DNA of 64,000 nucleotides from Oscillospiraceae bacterium (lineage in GTDB: Bacteria > Bacillota > Clostridia > Oscillospirales > Ruminococcaceae): the NCBI GenBank assembly GCA_016281125.1, contig JAEEIA010000034.1:1-64000 (forward strand), given 5' to 3'. The stretch's first letter is position 1, and each line of letters starts with the position of its first letter. The notes under the pieces are model-generated. The model searched no databases. It worked only from the letters and a program-made list of their open reading frames with translations, and had not been told where the DNA came from. Shown here one piece after another: positions 16,189 to 24,507 of this stretch. The translations under genes were made by a program, and so were the position numbers.

Positions 16189-16577
16189 TGCGCCGGGTGA
16201 TACTGCCGGTTCAGCCTTCTGCACAGCAGGGAGCCAGGGATACAGAGCAGCACCCAGAGCAACGAAAACAGCGGGCAGATCAGCCCGCGGAAATTGAATG
16301 CGCGGTCGGTGTAATCCCAGACCGCCCAGCCCATGATCACATTGTCAATCACGCCCGCGGTGAACTCCGCGGACGTCACAAACAGTCCGCCGAGCAGCGC
16401 CCGCATCCACAACGGATCATTCAGGCGCTGCTCCATGCTGTACAGGTACATGAGCGCCGCGCCGCCCAGAATCCCCATTGTCCAGTGCGTATAGCCGCGC
16501 CCCGCGATTTCCAGCATCGCATACAGGAAAAAGCCGAATAGGAAAACCGCTGTGTATTCTCCGGCCTGTCTTTGCAT
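16185..16577 (-). CDS. Putative ABC-transporter permease family membrane protein (PF06541-like)
   Basis: This 130-residue protein has four predicted helices. The blocks 'GRGYTHWTMGILGG', 'TAGVIDNVIMGWAVWDY' and 'FNFRGLICPLFSLLW' match the widespread Firmicutes family annotated as putative ABC transporter permease (CmpB-like), whose function is unproven. The internal ATG at 16577 is chosen because 'aaaggag' lies 7 bases upstream; a longer frame reaches 16694 from a GTG. No ATPase or binding protein lies beside it. It is convergent with the esterase. Confidence 0.75.
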   Translation of the reverse strand: MQRQAGEYTAVFLFGFFLYAMLEIAGRGYTHWTMGILGGAALMYLYSMEQRLNDPLWMRALLGGLFVTSAEFTAGVIDNVIMGWAVWDYTDRAFNFRGLICPLFSLLWVLLCIPGSLLCRRLNRQYHPAH

Positions 16578-16730
16578 GGCACTGCTCCTTTCTTTGCCTT
16601 TGTCCGGTTTAGTATCGGCAGCTTTGCGGGGGATTATGCAGGCCTGCGATGTGTTCGCGGTATTGCTCCATTGTTTGCGCGGCCATTCGTGCACCTCTTA
16701 TCGGGACGGATGCCGTCTGCAAGCATGAGA

Positions 16731-16758
16731 AAACCGCCTTGATTACTCAGGGCGGTTT
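16731..16758 (-). terminator. Terminator of the AT-rich pair
   Basis: Perfect 8-bp stem 'aaaccgcc' (16731-16738) with 'ggcggttt' (16751-16758), T-rich on the minus strand, touching the stop codon of the gene at 16757. Confidence 0.7.
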
Positions 16759-16987
16759 AATCGACATTATCTGGTAACGGTTCAAGTTCACCGTCACGAA
16801 TCATTCCAAGTTCGGCAGACAGCAAAATAATGTCTGAAATTGTAATATCCGGATGTGAAAGAATGTACTGATACATATACTCTCTATCATCGCTATGTGG
16901 TGCGTTATCGAGAATGCCGGATATATATTCCTGATTGTTGGTAATCTTATTCAGCAATTCTTTCAAACGTGATTCGGTATCAGCCAT
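16757..16987 (-). CDS. Small acidic protein coupled to a toxin-like gene, possible immunity protein
   Basis: This 76-residue protein is acidic and mostly helical ('SRLKELLNKITNNQ', 'DREYMYQYILSHPDITISDIILL'). I do not recognise its family. The internal ATG at 16987 is chosen because 'aaaagga' lies 8-9 bases upstream and inside the preceding gene. The two reading frames overlap by 8 bases, which suggests translational coupling, the arrangement usual for toxin/immunity pairs. AT content is clearly higher than in neighbouring genes, which suggests horizontal acquisition. Confidence 0.6.
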   Translation of the reverse strand: MADTESRLKELLNKITNNQEYISGILDNAPHSDDREYMYQYILSHPDITISDIILLSAELGMIRDGELEPLPDNVD

Positions 16988-17303
16988 TTCTAATTCTCCT
17001 TTTCGCAATGATTCTGTAATCACCAAATCCGTGATTTTCTACTGTGTACTGATAATTACCAATACGCTTTACAAAAACAGGACTTGTTTTATCATCATCT
17101 GTCAAGTGTGAAGCGATTTCGCTCATAACATGAGCATATTCTTGCTTAGGTAACCGAATCGTCGGCATGTCTTCGCTGTTTCGATGCGCGAAGAATTGCA
17201 TACTAATTCGTAAACTCGGTCCCTGTTGTATTGTACCATTTTCGGGGAGCTTTGTCAAGCCATGTTTCGCCTGCAAAGCCTTCGCCTGCTCCTTCGTGAA
17301 CAC
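16980..17303 (-). pseudogene. C-terminal remnant of a larger (possibly MuF-type) toxin protein
   Basis: A GTG-started 107-residue frame with the blocks 'FTKEQAKALQAKHGLTKLP', 'QFFAHRNSEDMPTIRLPK' and 'NYQYTVENHGFGDYRIIAKR'. The same frame continues upstream through 'PEPGAGAGDPV' to a stop at 17358-17360 with no start or ribosome site, so this looks like the tail of a longer protein cut off on its left. The pattern recalls C-terminal nuclease-like domains of phage MuF polymorphic toxins, but that is an impression, not a proven match. It is AT-rich and followed by a coupled small gene. It could still be expressed from the GTG. Confidence 0.5.
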
Positions 17304-17515
17304 AACCGGATCCCCGGCACCGGCACCCGGCTCAGGCGCTTCCCAGGTGCGTTTGCTTCACACATCCTGCCGTACGTTTCGCAAGCGAAACTGCGCAGTT
17401 TGCCAAAGGCAAACGTGCGCTGCCGTCCGTTCTCGTAAGTAACAGAGCACGCAGTTGTCGTGGCGGCGGTAAACGTCCTTCGGCTCGCTGCCCGCGTGCG
17501 GGTTGTACAGTTTAT
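17304..17515. other. Non-coding stretch with two small perfect hairpins
   Basis: Holds 'gtttcgcaagcgaaac' (17376-17391) and 'gtttgccaaaggcaaac' (17398-17414), two adjacent stem-loops with matching outer bases, then GC-rich sequence. No supported gene; part is debris upstream of the toxin remnant. Confidence 0.5.
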
Positions 17516-17544
17516 TTGACATTGTGCGCGATTTGTGGTATAAT
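17516..17544 (+). promoter_or_regulatory. Sigma-A promoter of the GH3 gene
   Basis: Perfect TTGACA (17516-17521), 17-base spacer and perfect TATAAT (17539-17544), 78 bases before the start at 17622. Confidence 0.9.
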
Positions 17545-17621
17545 ACGGATAAAGCGTATGCAGAATACGAGCATCATGCAGATTCAGAACACAAACCTGC
17601 GAAGCAGGGGAGGGCCTACAT

Positions 17622-20426
17622 ATGAAACGCACACTTGACTGGAACGAATATCTGGCGCGCGCCGCGGAGGCCGTTGCAGAGGGCATCGTCATGCTCAGAA
17701 ATGACAATGCTGCACTGCCGCTCCCGGCAGATGAGGAAATTGCCGTGTTCGGGCGCATTCAGCTGCATTATTACAAAAGCGGCACCGGCTCCGGCGGCAT
17801 GGTCAATGTTTCCAAAGTCACCGGCATCACGGACGGTCTGCTCGAAGCGGGCGTGAAGCTCAACGAAAAGCTGCTCGATACCTACCGCAAATGGGACGCC
17901 GCGAACCCCTATGACCTCGGCGCGGGCTGGGGCGGGGAACCGTGGTCGCAGGCCGAAATGCCGCTCGATGAAGCGCTTGTTGCGGAAACTGCCGCGGTCT
18001 GTCAGCGGGCGGTCGTCATCATCGGGCGTACCGCGGGTGAGGAGCAGGATAACCGCATGGAGCCCGGCTCCTATCTGCTGACCGACGACGAAAAGGAAAT
18101 GCTCCGCCTTTGCAGAAAGTATTTTGCAAAGGTCATTGTGCTGCTGAACACCGGCAACATCATTGACATGCACTTTGTGGATGACTACGCGCCGGACGCC
18201 GTGCTCTATGTCTGGCAGGGCGGCATGACCGGCGGCACCGGCACTGCGGCTGTCCTGACCGGAACGGTTTCGCCCTCGGGCAAGCTGCCGGATACAGTTG
18301 CATATGAGATCACCGATTACCCGTCCGATGCGAATTTCCACGGCGAGAACGAGGATATTTACGCGGAGGATATCTACGTCGGCTACCGCTATTTTGAAAC
18401 CTTTGCCAAAGACCGCGTGCGGTATCCGTTCGGCTTCGGCCTTTCGTATACGACGTTTGACATTGCCTGCGGCATCCGCTTCAAAAACCGCGATATGTGG
18501 TTCCTGCCCGTAACCGTGACGAATACCGGCAGGGTGCCGGGCAAGGAGGTCGTGCAGCTGTATGTCGAGTGCTCGCAGGGAAAGCTCGGACAGCCTGCGC
18601 GGCAGCTGCTGATTTTCTACAAGACCGGACTGCTTGCGCCGGGCGAATCCGAAACGGTGCATCTGGAGCTGGTGATTCCGGAATCCTACGATGACAGCGG
18701 TGTCACCGGGCATCCGGACTGCTGGCTCCGCGAGGCCGGTACGTACAGATACTATGTCGGCTCGGATGTGCGGAGTGCGCAGTATGCGGCATCCAGAGAG
18801 CTGGATGAAACCATTGTCCTGAAACAGTGCAGGCAGGCGCTGGCGCCGGTCAAGGCGTTCCGGCGCATGAAGCCCGCGCCGGACGGAAACGGCGGCTATA
18901 CCGTGACAGAGGAGGACACGCCGCTGCTGGCGTTCGACGAGGCAAAGCGCAGAGCCGATGCGCTCCCGGATGAGATGCAGCCCGAAGGCAGCGGATATCA
19001 GCTGGCGGATGTGCTGCACGGCAGGGTTTCCATGGAAGCGTTCATCGCGCAGCTCAGCAATGAGGAGCTTGCGCAGATTGTCCGCGGCGAGGGCATGGGC
19101 AGCCCGCGTGTGACCGCGGGTACGGCGTCGGCGTTCGGCGGTGTTTCCGATGCGCTGACGGCATACGGCATTCCGGCGGCATGCTGCTCAGACGGCCCCT
19201 CCGGGATGCGGCTTGACTGCGGCACCAAGGCATTCAGTCTGCCGAACGGCACGCTGCTTGCATCGACATTCAACATGAAGCTGGTGCGCGAGCTGTTTGC
19301 CTGCGTCGGTCTGGAAATGACCGCAAACCGCGTGGATTGCCTGCTCGGGCCGGGCATGAATATTCACCGGCATCCGCTCAACGGCAGAAACTTTGAGTAT
19401 TTTTCCGAGGATCCGAAGCTGACCGGCCTGATGGCCTGCGCGGAGCTCGCAGGACTGCGCTCGGCAGGCGTGACCGGAACGGTCAAGCACTGCTGCGCGA
19501 ACAATCAGGAAACGAACCGGCATTTCATGGACTCGGTTGTATCCGAACGCGCGCTCCGTGAGATCTATCTGCGCGGTTTTGCACTGGCGGTCAGCGAAGG
19601 CGGCGCACAGTCAATCATGACGACCTACGGCTCCGTCAACGGTGTCTGGACGGCGGGCAATTATGACCTCTGCACCGAGATCATCCGGAAGGAGTGGTGC
19701 TATACCGGCTTCCTGATGACCGACTGGTGGGCGAATATCAATGAGCGCGGTATGGAACCCGATAAGCGCGATCTGGCGGCGATGGTGCGCGCGCAGAATG
19801 ACGTGTACATGGTCTGTGCGGACTGCGCCGAGCATGATGACAATATCATGGAGGCACTTGCCGGCGGCACGCTGACACGCGCAGAGCTCCAGCGCTCGGC
19901 TGCGAATATCTGCCGGTTCCTGATGCATACCAATGCTATGAAGCGGCTGCTCGGAGAGGAAACCGAGGCCGAGATCCGGAACCGTCCGGCGGACGAAACC
20001 GATGACGGGCAGCCGGTGGTGTTCTACGAGCTCGACAGCGAGCTGACGATTCCGCTGACGGAGATCTGCACGGACAAGGGCACGAATTACGCCTTTGCGC
20101 TGACGGTCAATCAGCCGGGCTGGTACCGCGTGACGGTCACCGGCGCTTCGGATCAGGGTGAGCTTGCACAGATCCCCGTGACGCTGTTCAGCATGGGGAC
20201 GGCCTGCGGGACATTCACCTGGAACGGGACGGGCGGAAAGCCGGTTTCGTTCACCAAGCGGATTCCGCTGTTCTCCCGCTTTACCGCGAACCGGCTGTTC
20301 TTTGCGCAGAGCGGCATGCACATGGAGAGCATCCGCTTTGAACTGCTGACGACGGATTTCAATTTTGCTGCAATGGGTGACACCGATCCCGGTGCGCCCG
20401 CTGCGGAGGATTCTGCCGGTGCATAA
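17622..20426 (+). CDS. Beta-glucosidase-type glycoside hydrolase family 3, reversed domain order
   Basis: This 934-residue enzyme has the GH3 modules in reversed order. The alpha/beta sandwich (GH3_C) comes first (about 10-285), then a fibronectin-III-like domain (about 295-390), then the TIM-barrel catalytic domain (about 460-770), and last a jelly-roll-like tail (about 800-915). The catalytic block 'GFLMTDWW' supplies nucleophile Asp701, and 'GTVKHCCANNQETNR' and 'MNIHRHPLNGRNFEYFSEDP' are GH3 hallmarks. The reversed order is known from Ruminococcus albus beta-glucosidase. No signal peptide is seen, so it should split imported beta-glucosides in the cytoplasm. Start follows 'gcagggga'. Confidence 0.9.
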   Translation: MKRTLDWNEYLARAAEAVAEGIVMLRNDNAALPLPADEEIAVFGRIQLHYYKSGTGSGGMVNVSKVTGITDGLLEAGVKLNEKLLDTYRKWDAANPYDLGAGWGGEPWSQAEMPLDEALVAETAAVCQRAVVIIGRTAGEEQDNRMEPGSYLLTDDEKEMLRLCRKYFAKVIVLLNTGNIIDMHFVDDYAPDAVLYVWQGGMTGGTGTAAVLTGTVSPSGKLPDTVAYEITDYPSDANFHGENEDIYAEDIYVGYRYFETFAKDRVRYPFGFGLSYTTFDIACGIRFKNRDMWFLPVTVTNTGRVPGKEVVQLYVECSQGKLGQPARQLLIFYKTGLLAPGESETVHLELVIPESYDDSGVTGHPDCWLREAGTYRYYVGSDVRSAQYAASRELDETIVLKQCRQALAPVKAFRRMKPAPDGNGGYTVTEEDTPLLAFDEAKRRADALPDEMQPEGSGYQLADVLHGRVSMEAFIAQLSNEELAQIVRGEGMGSPRVTAGTASAFGGVSDALTAYGIPAACCSDGPSGMRLDCGTKAFSLPNGTLLASTFNMKLVRELFACVGLEMTANRVDCLLGPGMNIHRHPLNGRNFEYFSEDPKLTGLMACAELAGLRSAGVTGTVKHCCANNQETNRHFMDSVVSERALREIYLRGFALAVSEGGAQSIMTTYGSVNGVWTAGNYDLCTEIIRKEWCYTGFLMTDWWANINERGMEPDKRDLAAMVRAQNDVYMVCADCAEHDDNIMEALAGGTLTRAELQRSAANICRFLMHTNAMKRLLGEETEAEIRNRPADETDDGQPVVFYELDSELTIPLTEICTDKGTNYAFALTVNQPGWYRVTVTGASDQGELAQIPVTLFSMGTACGTFTWNGTGGKPVSFTKRIPLFSRFTANRLFFAQSGMHMESIRFELLTTDFNFAAMGDTDPGAPAAEDSAGA

Positions 20427-20446
20427 ACTGGAAGGAGGTGTTTTGC

Positions 20447-20815
20447 ATGGCATCTGCAAGAAATATTGTGATTGCCGGGGATTATACCGGCTGCCGTGTC
20501 TTCTGCATGACCGGCAAGCTGGCGTATATCTCCGGGACGATGAAAAAGATGGATGATATTTTCCTGACGCCGGAATTTGTCACGCGCTATGAGCTGATGA
20601 CGGAGGACATTATCCGCTCGGGAAATTCGCTGATGCTGACCGGCGTGCTGGATCCGGGCTGCCTGATGAAGATCCGGCTTCATGCGACGCCTGCGATGCA
20701 GAAAAAAGGCATTTATACCGTTGCGATCAAGTTTGAGGACGACAAGCGCTCTCTGCTTGAGGTGGACGAGAAAACCTTCCGTGCCATCGAACGCCGCATG
20801 GCGACAGCGGAATAA
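20447..20815 (+). CDS. Small protein of unknown function
   Basis: This 122-residue protein is soluble and beta-rich ('VIAGDYTGCRVFCMTGKLAYI', then 'LTPEFVTRYELMTED', and a final 'KTFRAIERRMA' helix). I do not recognise it. The ATG at 20447 follows a strong 'aaggaggtg', 20 bases after the GH3 gene, so the two are likely co-transcribed. A stable hairpin follows. Confidence 0.65.
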   Translation: MASARNIVIAGDYTGCRVFCMTGKLAYISGTMKKMDDIFLTPEFVTRYELMTEDIIRSGNSLMLTGVLDPGCLMKIRLHATPAMQKKGIYTVAIKFEDDKRSLLEVDEKTFRAIERRMATAE

Positions 20816-20828
20816 CAGTTCTCTGAAA

Positions 20829-20857
20829 GGGGACGCCCTCTGCTGCAGGGCGTCCCC
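20829..20857 (+). terminator. Hairpin ending the GH3 transcript
   Basis: Perfect 11-bp stem: 'ggggacgccct' (20829-20839) with 'agggcgtcccc' (20847-20857). The T-run is weak, so efficiency is uncertain. Confidence 0.6.
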
Positions 20858-20980
20858 TCATACTTTCGATAAAGGTATCGCTGCGCGATGATTTGTAACG
20901 GGGCTCTGCAATCTTTTATTCCGGGGAGCAGCTGTTTGACCGGCAGACTGAAAGATATCATCTTTTCTTCTCTTATCCCA

Positions 20981-21009
20981 TTGAAATTTGCTGAATTATG
21001 TGTTATAAT
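20981..21009 (+). promoter_or_regulatory. Sigma-A promoter of the GH25 lipoprotein
   Basis: TTGAAA (20981-20986), 17-base spacer, TATAAT (21004-21009). The transcript would have a leader of about 135 bases before the start at 21152, with no recognisable riboswitch. Confidence 0.8.
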
Positions 21010-21151
21010 GTGTCATGGTAAACTGCAATGCCGTTTCATACGGGATTGCGTCAGCATATGTCTTGATACGGCGTTTTTTCTCAGGGTGGTCTGCTCCGGT
21101 CACGGAATTTGCTGCTCTGTGCTTTGCCGTTGATTCCCGGAAAGGAAACCC

Positions 21152-22462
21152 ATGAAATATATCTGCATTTTTACTGTACTCTTTTCCGCCTTCCTGCTTT
21201 CCGGATGTGCGGATCAGCCGTCGGACAGCAGCAATTCCGGCTCCGAAGCAGTCACGACGACGGCGGCGGAAACTGCGGTGACGACAACCTGCATCACGAC
21301 AACGGCACCGGTCACGACGACCGTTGTCACGACAACCAGAAAGGTGGATCCGCCGACTGATCTTCTGATGCGCTGCCTTGATACCGTCGAGGCCGGTGCG
21401 GATATCACGCTGGACGAGTTCATCACCGAACGGAATGTCGAGCTGAAAGACGGCACTGCCCTGCTCGATACTTCCAATCTCGGCTATATTGACGTGGAGG
21501 TTCCGTATCTTTACGACGGCGCGGAATTCACGCAGAAGCTGCAATACCGTGTGCTTGATACGACGGAACCGTATATCATCAACCCGGGGCTGAATTCCTA
21601 TCACAAGGCCGGAACGGAATTTGATCTGAATCAGTATATCGGGTACGCGGACAATTTCGACCGGCATCCTGCGCTCACCTATGAAGGTGAGATTGATCCG
21701 GAAACCGTCGGCTCCTATCCGCTGGCCGTGACCGTCACGGACAGCTCCGGCAATTACAGCGCGTGGGAGGTCACGATTCAGGTTGTCGAGGAAGTGCCGA
21801 AAGCCGTGGATACGAACCCGCGTGTGAATTACAGCGATTTTATCAGCCGGTACGACGGCGATAACGTGCGGTTCGGCATTGACGTTTCTGCATGGCAGGA
21901 GGATGTGGACTACAAAGCGGTGCGCGATGCCGGATGCAGCTTTGTGATTATTCGCGTCGGCTATTATTACAGCAAGATTGTTCCGGACGAGTATTTCCAG
22001 AAGAACCTGAAAAATGCCGCTGCTGCCGGTCTGGATGTCGGCGTATATTTCTACACGACAGACCGCACAATAGACGGCGTCCGGGAGCATGTGCGCTGGA
22101 TTGCCGATCAGCTGAAGGGGCAGAAATCCGGCATGACAATCGCCTTTGACTGGGAGGAGTTCTCCCACTTCCAGCAATACGGCATGAGCATCCGGGATCT
22201 GAACGATGTCTATGCCGCGTTTGCGGACGAGGTCACGAAGCTGGGGCACAAGCCGATGCTTTACAGCAGCAAGATCTTCCTGAATACGATCTGGAGCGAA
22301 AAATCGAAAAACACTGCGCCCGTCTGGCTGGCGCACTACGTTGACGAAACCAACTACGCGGGCGAATACGAAATCTGGCAGGCCAGCGCCTACGGCCGGA
22401 TTCCGGGCGTGGACGGCGATGTGGATATGGATATTCAGTATCTGAATCAGCAGACAGAATGA
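21152..22462 (+). CDS. GH25 lysozyme-like lipoprotein
   Basis: This 436-residue protein has a lipoprotein signal with lipobox 'LLSGC' (Cys19), a Thr-rich spacer (about 30-65), an Ig-like region (about 75-210) and a C-terminal GH25 muramidase domain (about 240-433). 'FGIDVSAWQ' supplies Asp244, and 'AFDWEEF' supplies Asp333 and Glu335, matching the family's acidic cluster. 'DGDVDMDIQYL' is the usual end. It should cut peptidoglycan at the cell surface, for wall growth or remodelling. Thr-rich spacers like this occur on several exported proteins in the window. Confidence 0.9.
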   Translation: MKYICIFTVLFSAFLLSGCADQPSDSSNSGSEAVTTTAAETAVTTTCITTTAPVTTTVVTTTRKVDPPTDLLMRCLDTVEAGADITLDEFITERNVELKDGTALLDTSNLGYIDVEVPYLYDGAEFTQKLQYRVLDTTEPYIINPGLNSYHKAGTEFDLNQYIGYADNFDRHPALTYEGEIDPETVGSYPLAVTVTDSSGNYSAWEVTIQVVEEVPKAVDTNPRVNYSDFISRYDGDNVRFGIDVSAWQEDVDYKAVRDAGCSFVIIRVGYYYSKIVPDEYFQKNLKNAAAAGLDVGVYFYTTDRTIDGVREHVRWIADQLKGQKSGMTIAFDWEEFSHFQQYGMSIRDLNDVYAAFADEVTKLGHKPMLYSSKIFLNTIWSEKSKNTAPVWLAHYVDETNYAGEYEIWQASAYGRIPGVDGDVDMDIQYLNQQTE

Positions 22463-22507
22463 CCGTCGGTCTGCGCCTGTCATATTTGCAGGAAGCATAC
22501 AATACAG

Positions 22508-22566
22508 ATGCCGGTTCCGGACGAAACAGGCGCAGCGACCGCCTGCATTTCCGGAACCGGCATTTT
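22508..22566 (+). terminator. Terminator of the GH25 gene
   Basis: A 13-bp perfect stem 'atgccggttccgg' (22508-22520) with 'ccggaaccggcat' (22551-22563), an inner 'aggcg/cgcct' stem, and 'tttt'. Confidence 0.75.
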
Positions 22567-22682
22567 GCGGACGCACCGGATTTCCGATGCGGGATTGTAT
22601 CACCGTTTGTTACCGTTTCCCCCCGTGGTGTATGCACTGTGCAATACTGTCTTTACAGAAGCGGAAATATCCTGTTACAGTC

Positions 22683-22744
22683 TTACGAAATATCATTACA
22701 GTTTCGTAATAGCTCTTCCATTTTCCGGAAAAATGTGCTATCAT
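22683..22744 (+). promoter_or_regulatory. Possible promoter with upstream inverted repeat
   Basis: An extended -10 'TGCTATCAT' (22736-22744) lies 48 bases before the start at 22793. Upstream, 'ttacgaaa' (22683-22690) and 'tttcgtaa' (22702-22709) form an inverted repeat suited to a regulator. No good -35 is present. Confidence 0.4.
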
Positions 22745-22792
22745 GATGCTCGTCAACAGGAGTTGAACAAACAATGTGAAGGAGAAATAACC

Positions 22793-23527
22793 ATGAAAAA
22801 GAATACGATGATTTTTGCTGCGGCTCTGCTGAGCCTTTGCCTGACTGCATGCGGAACCGAACCGTCCACCGGTACGGAGGACAGCGCGGTGACGACTGCT
22901 GTGACAGAAGCGCTCACGACCGCTGATGCCGACGAAACCACTGCAGAGGATACGGAAACGACTGCTGCGGAGGCGGAAACCGCCGATTCCGCGGAGGAGG
23001 AAGCCGCTGAAACCACGACCGCAGCCGCTGAGGACAGCAAGGATGCGGCCGATACCAAGGCGCTGGAAGAGGCTGCCGTCGAGGCAATGAAGAATCTGAA
23101 CACGCTCCAGGGCTGGATGGCCGGCGGTGCAGGTCTTGAGATTGACAGCGCGGACGCGCCGATCAGGGACGAGCAGTCCGGTGAGGTCAAGTACGCCAAG
23201 ATTACCGCTGCCGATGCGCCGCAGACCGTCGCAGAGGTCGAGGAGCTGATCGGAAAGACCGTCACCGGCGAACTGAAGGACGATCTGCTTGCAAGCTGCG
23301 CCAACGCGTTCAAGGAGCAGGACGGTGCGCTCTATGTGGAAATCCTCAGCGCACACGGCTTCCACAAGTTTGAGGTTGAGGACGGTGTCACGCTCTCCGA
23401 GGTGACCGACAAGGGCTTTACCGCTACCGCAAAGGGCGAGAACAACCTCGACGGCCGCGGCAAGGCGACCTTCGTCAAGGACGGCGGCAACTGGGTCATC
23501 GACAGCTATGAGTTCGGTGAGTTCTAA
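22793..23527 (+). CDS. Lipoprotein of unknown function
   Basis: This 244-residue protein has a lipoprotein signal ending 'LTAC', a Thr/Glu/Ala-rich acidic spacer (about 25-85) and a globular C-terminal domain (about 90-244). The 'VAEVEELIGKTVTGELKDDL' and 'GRGKATFVKDGGNWVIDSYE' blocks give the last part the look of a small alpha+beta domain (DUF4829/IseA-like), but I cannot assign it. Start follows 'gaaggaga'. Monocistronic, ending three bases before an inverted-repeat element. Confidence 0.75.
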   Translation: MKKNTMIFAAALLSLCLTACGTEPSTGTEDSAVTTAVTEALTTADADETTAEDTETTAAEAETADSAEEEAAETTTAAAEDSKDAADTKALEEAAVEAMKNLNTLQGWMAGGAGLEIDSADAPIRDEQSGEVKYAKITAADAPQTVAEVEELIGKTVTGELKDDLLASCANAFKEQDGALYVEILSAHGFHKFEVEDGVTLSEVTDKGFTATAKGENNLDGRGKATFVKDGGNWVIDSYEFGEF

Positions 23528-23530
23528 ATC

Positions 23531-23853
23531 GGTATCTCCGATGGAATTGTAATGAGGGCTCTTGCCATCAAACTCCCGGCAGAGGGATATCCCTTTGGAA
23601 TCTTATAATAAGAAAAACGAAGGCGCTGACCGTTTGGAGTCAGCGCCTTCGTTTGTTGATATATTTGTTGATACAGAGGTATTTCCGACAGAAAGGGAAT
23701 GGAGCTTTGCCCTCTTGCTTAAGGTTAAGAATCCCATTGCGGTGAAAATGATGTATTTACATCTGTTTTCTTATTGCAGGATTCCAAAGGGACAGTGCCC
23801 CTTTGGCAGGAGTTTGAGGGCGGAGCCCTCATTTCTAATCCAACGGAGATACC
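23531..23853. mobile_element. MITE-like element with ~88-bp imperfect terminal inverted repeats
   Basis: The left arm (23531-23618) and the reverse complement of the right arm (23765-23853) align along their whole length: 'ggtatctccg', then 'gagggct', 'catcaaactcc', 'ccctttggaatc' and 'aataagaaaa'. The element fits exactly between two convergent genes, three bases after one stop and touching the other. It encodes no transposase. It contains a strong hairpin at 23615-23654. Its arm motif recurs at 10839-10893. Confidence 0.75.
23615..23654 (+). terminator. Perfect 16-bp hairpin inside the MITE-like element
   Basis: 'aaacgaaggcgctgac' pairs with 'gtcagcgccttcgttt' around an 8-base loop. A-rich before and T-rich after, so it can stop transcription from both convergent genes. 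Confidence 0.75.
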
Positions 23854-24507
23854 TCATTCCCCGCTGTCCTGGTCGGGGACGGCGCTGTCGTTGATGACAA
23901 GGCCGCCTGCCCTCGCTTTCAGCGCAAGATGCAGTCTGCTCCGGAAGCCGGTCTTTTCCAGCATCTCCGTAATATGCTTCTGCACACTGCGCTTCGTGAT
24001 GCCGAGCTTCTCCGCAATCTCCGAATTGGACGCGCCGCCGACCAGCTCCCGCAGAACCTCCAGCTCCTTTTCCGTCAGGTTCGTGCTCGCCGTATTCCCG
24101 AACCAGACCTCCGGTGTCTGTGACGGATACACCGATTCGCCTGCCATCGTTCTGTTCATGATATTCAGCAGCGGCACCTCCTGAATCTCCTTCTGCCAGA
24201 AGCTGTCCACGCCGATTTCCTTTGCGCGGCGGATGTACGAAACCTCCGGCATCGACGTCACCATGAGGATTTTGATTTCCGGGTGTTTCTGCTTGATTGT
24301 CTGCGCGGCCTCAAAGCCGTCCGACACAATCCCCATCACCACATCCATCAGCACGAGATCGACCGCATTCCGGTCGCAGAACGTGACTGCGTCCTCCGGT
24401 GTCGATACACTGCCGATATGCTCATACTGCGGCGCGGTTTCGATCACATTCTCAAACATCTGACGAACGATGCGCTGATCGTCCGCAATCAATACCTTAT
24501 ATGCCAT
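23854..24507 (-). CDS. NarL/LuxR-family response regulator
   Basis: This 217-residue protein has an N-terminal receiver domain (about 1-125) with acidic pocket Asp9/Asp10, phospho-acceptor Asp55 in 'LVLMDVVMG', Thr84 and Lys106. A C-terminal LuxR-type helix-turn-helix follows (about 150-205, 'LTEKELEVLRELVGGASNSE'). It should bind DNA when phosphorylated by the kinase encoded just upstream, whose gene overlaps it by 11 bases. It is last in a three-gene minus-strand operon. Confidence 0.93.
   Translation of the reverse strand: MAYKVLIADDQRIVRQMFENVIETAPQYEHIGSVSTPEDAVTFCDRNAVDLVLMDVVMGIVSDGFEAAQTIKQKHPEIKILMVTSMPEVSYIRRAKEIGVDSFWQKEIQEVPLLNIMNRTMAGESVYPSQTPEVWFGNTASTNLTEKELEVLRELVGGASNSEIAEKLGITKRSVQKHITEMLEKTGFRSRLHLALKARAGGLVINDSAVPDQDSGE

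Noticed and set aside
23562-23894. A 110-codon plus-strand frame inside the MITE-like element
   Set aside because: It runs through a perfect 16-bp hairpin and both inverted arms, and its product resembles nothing.
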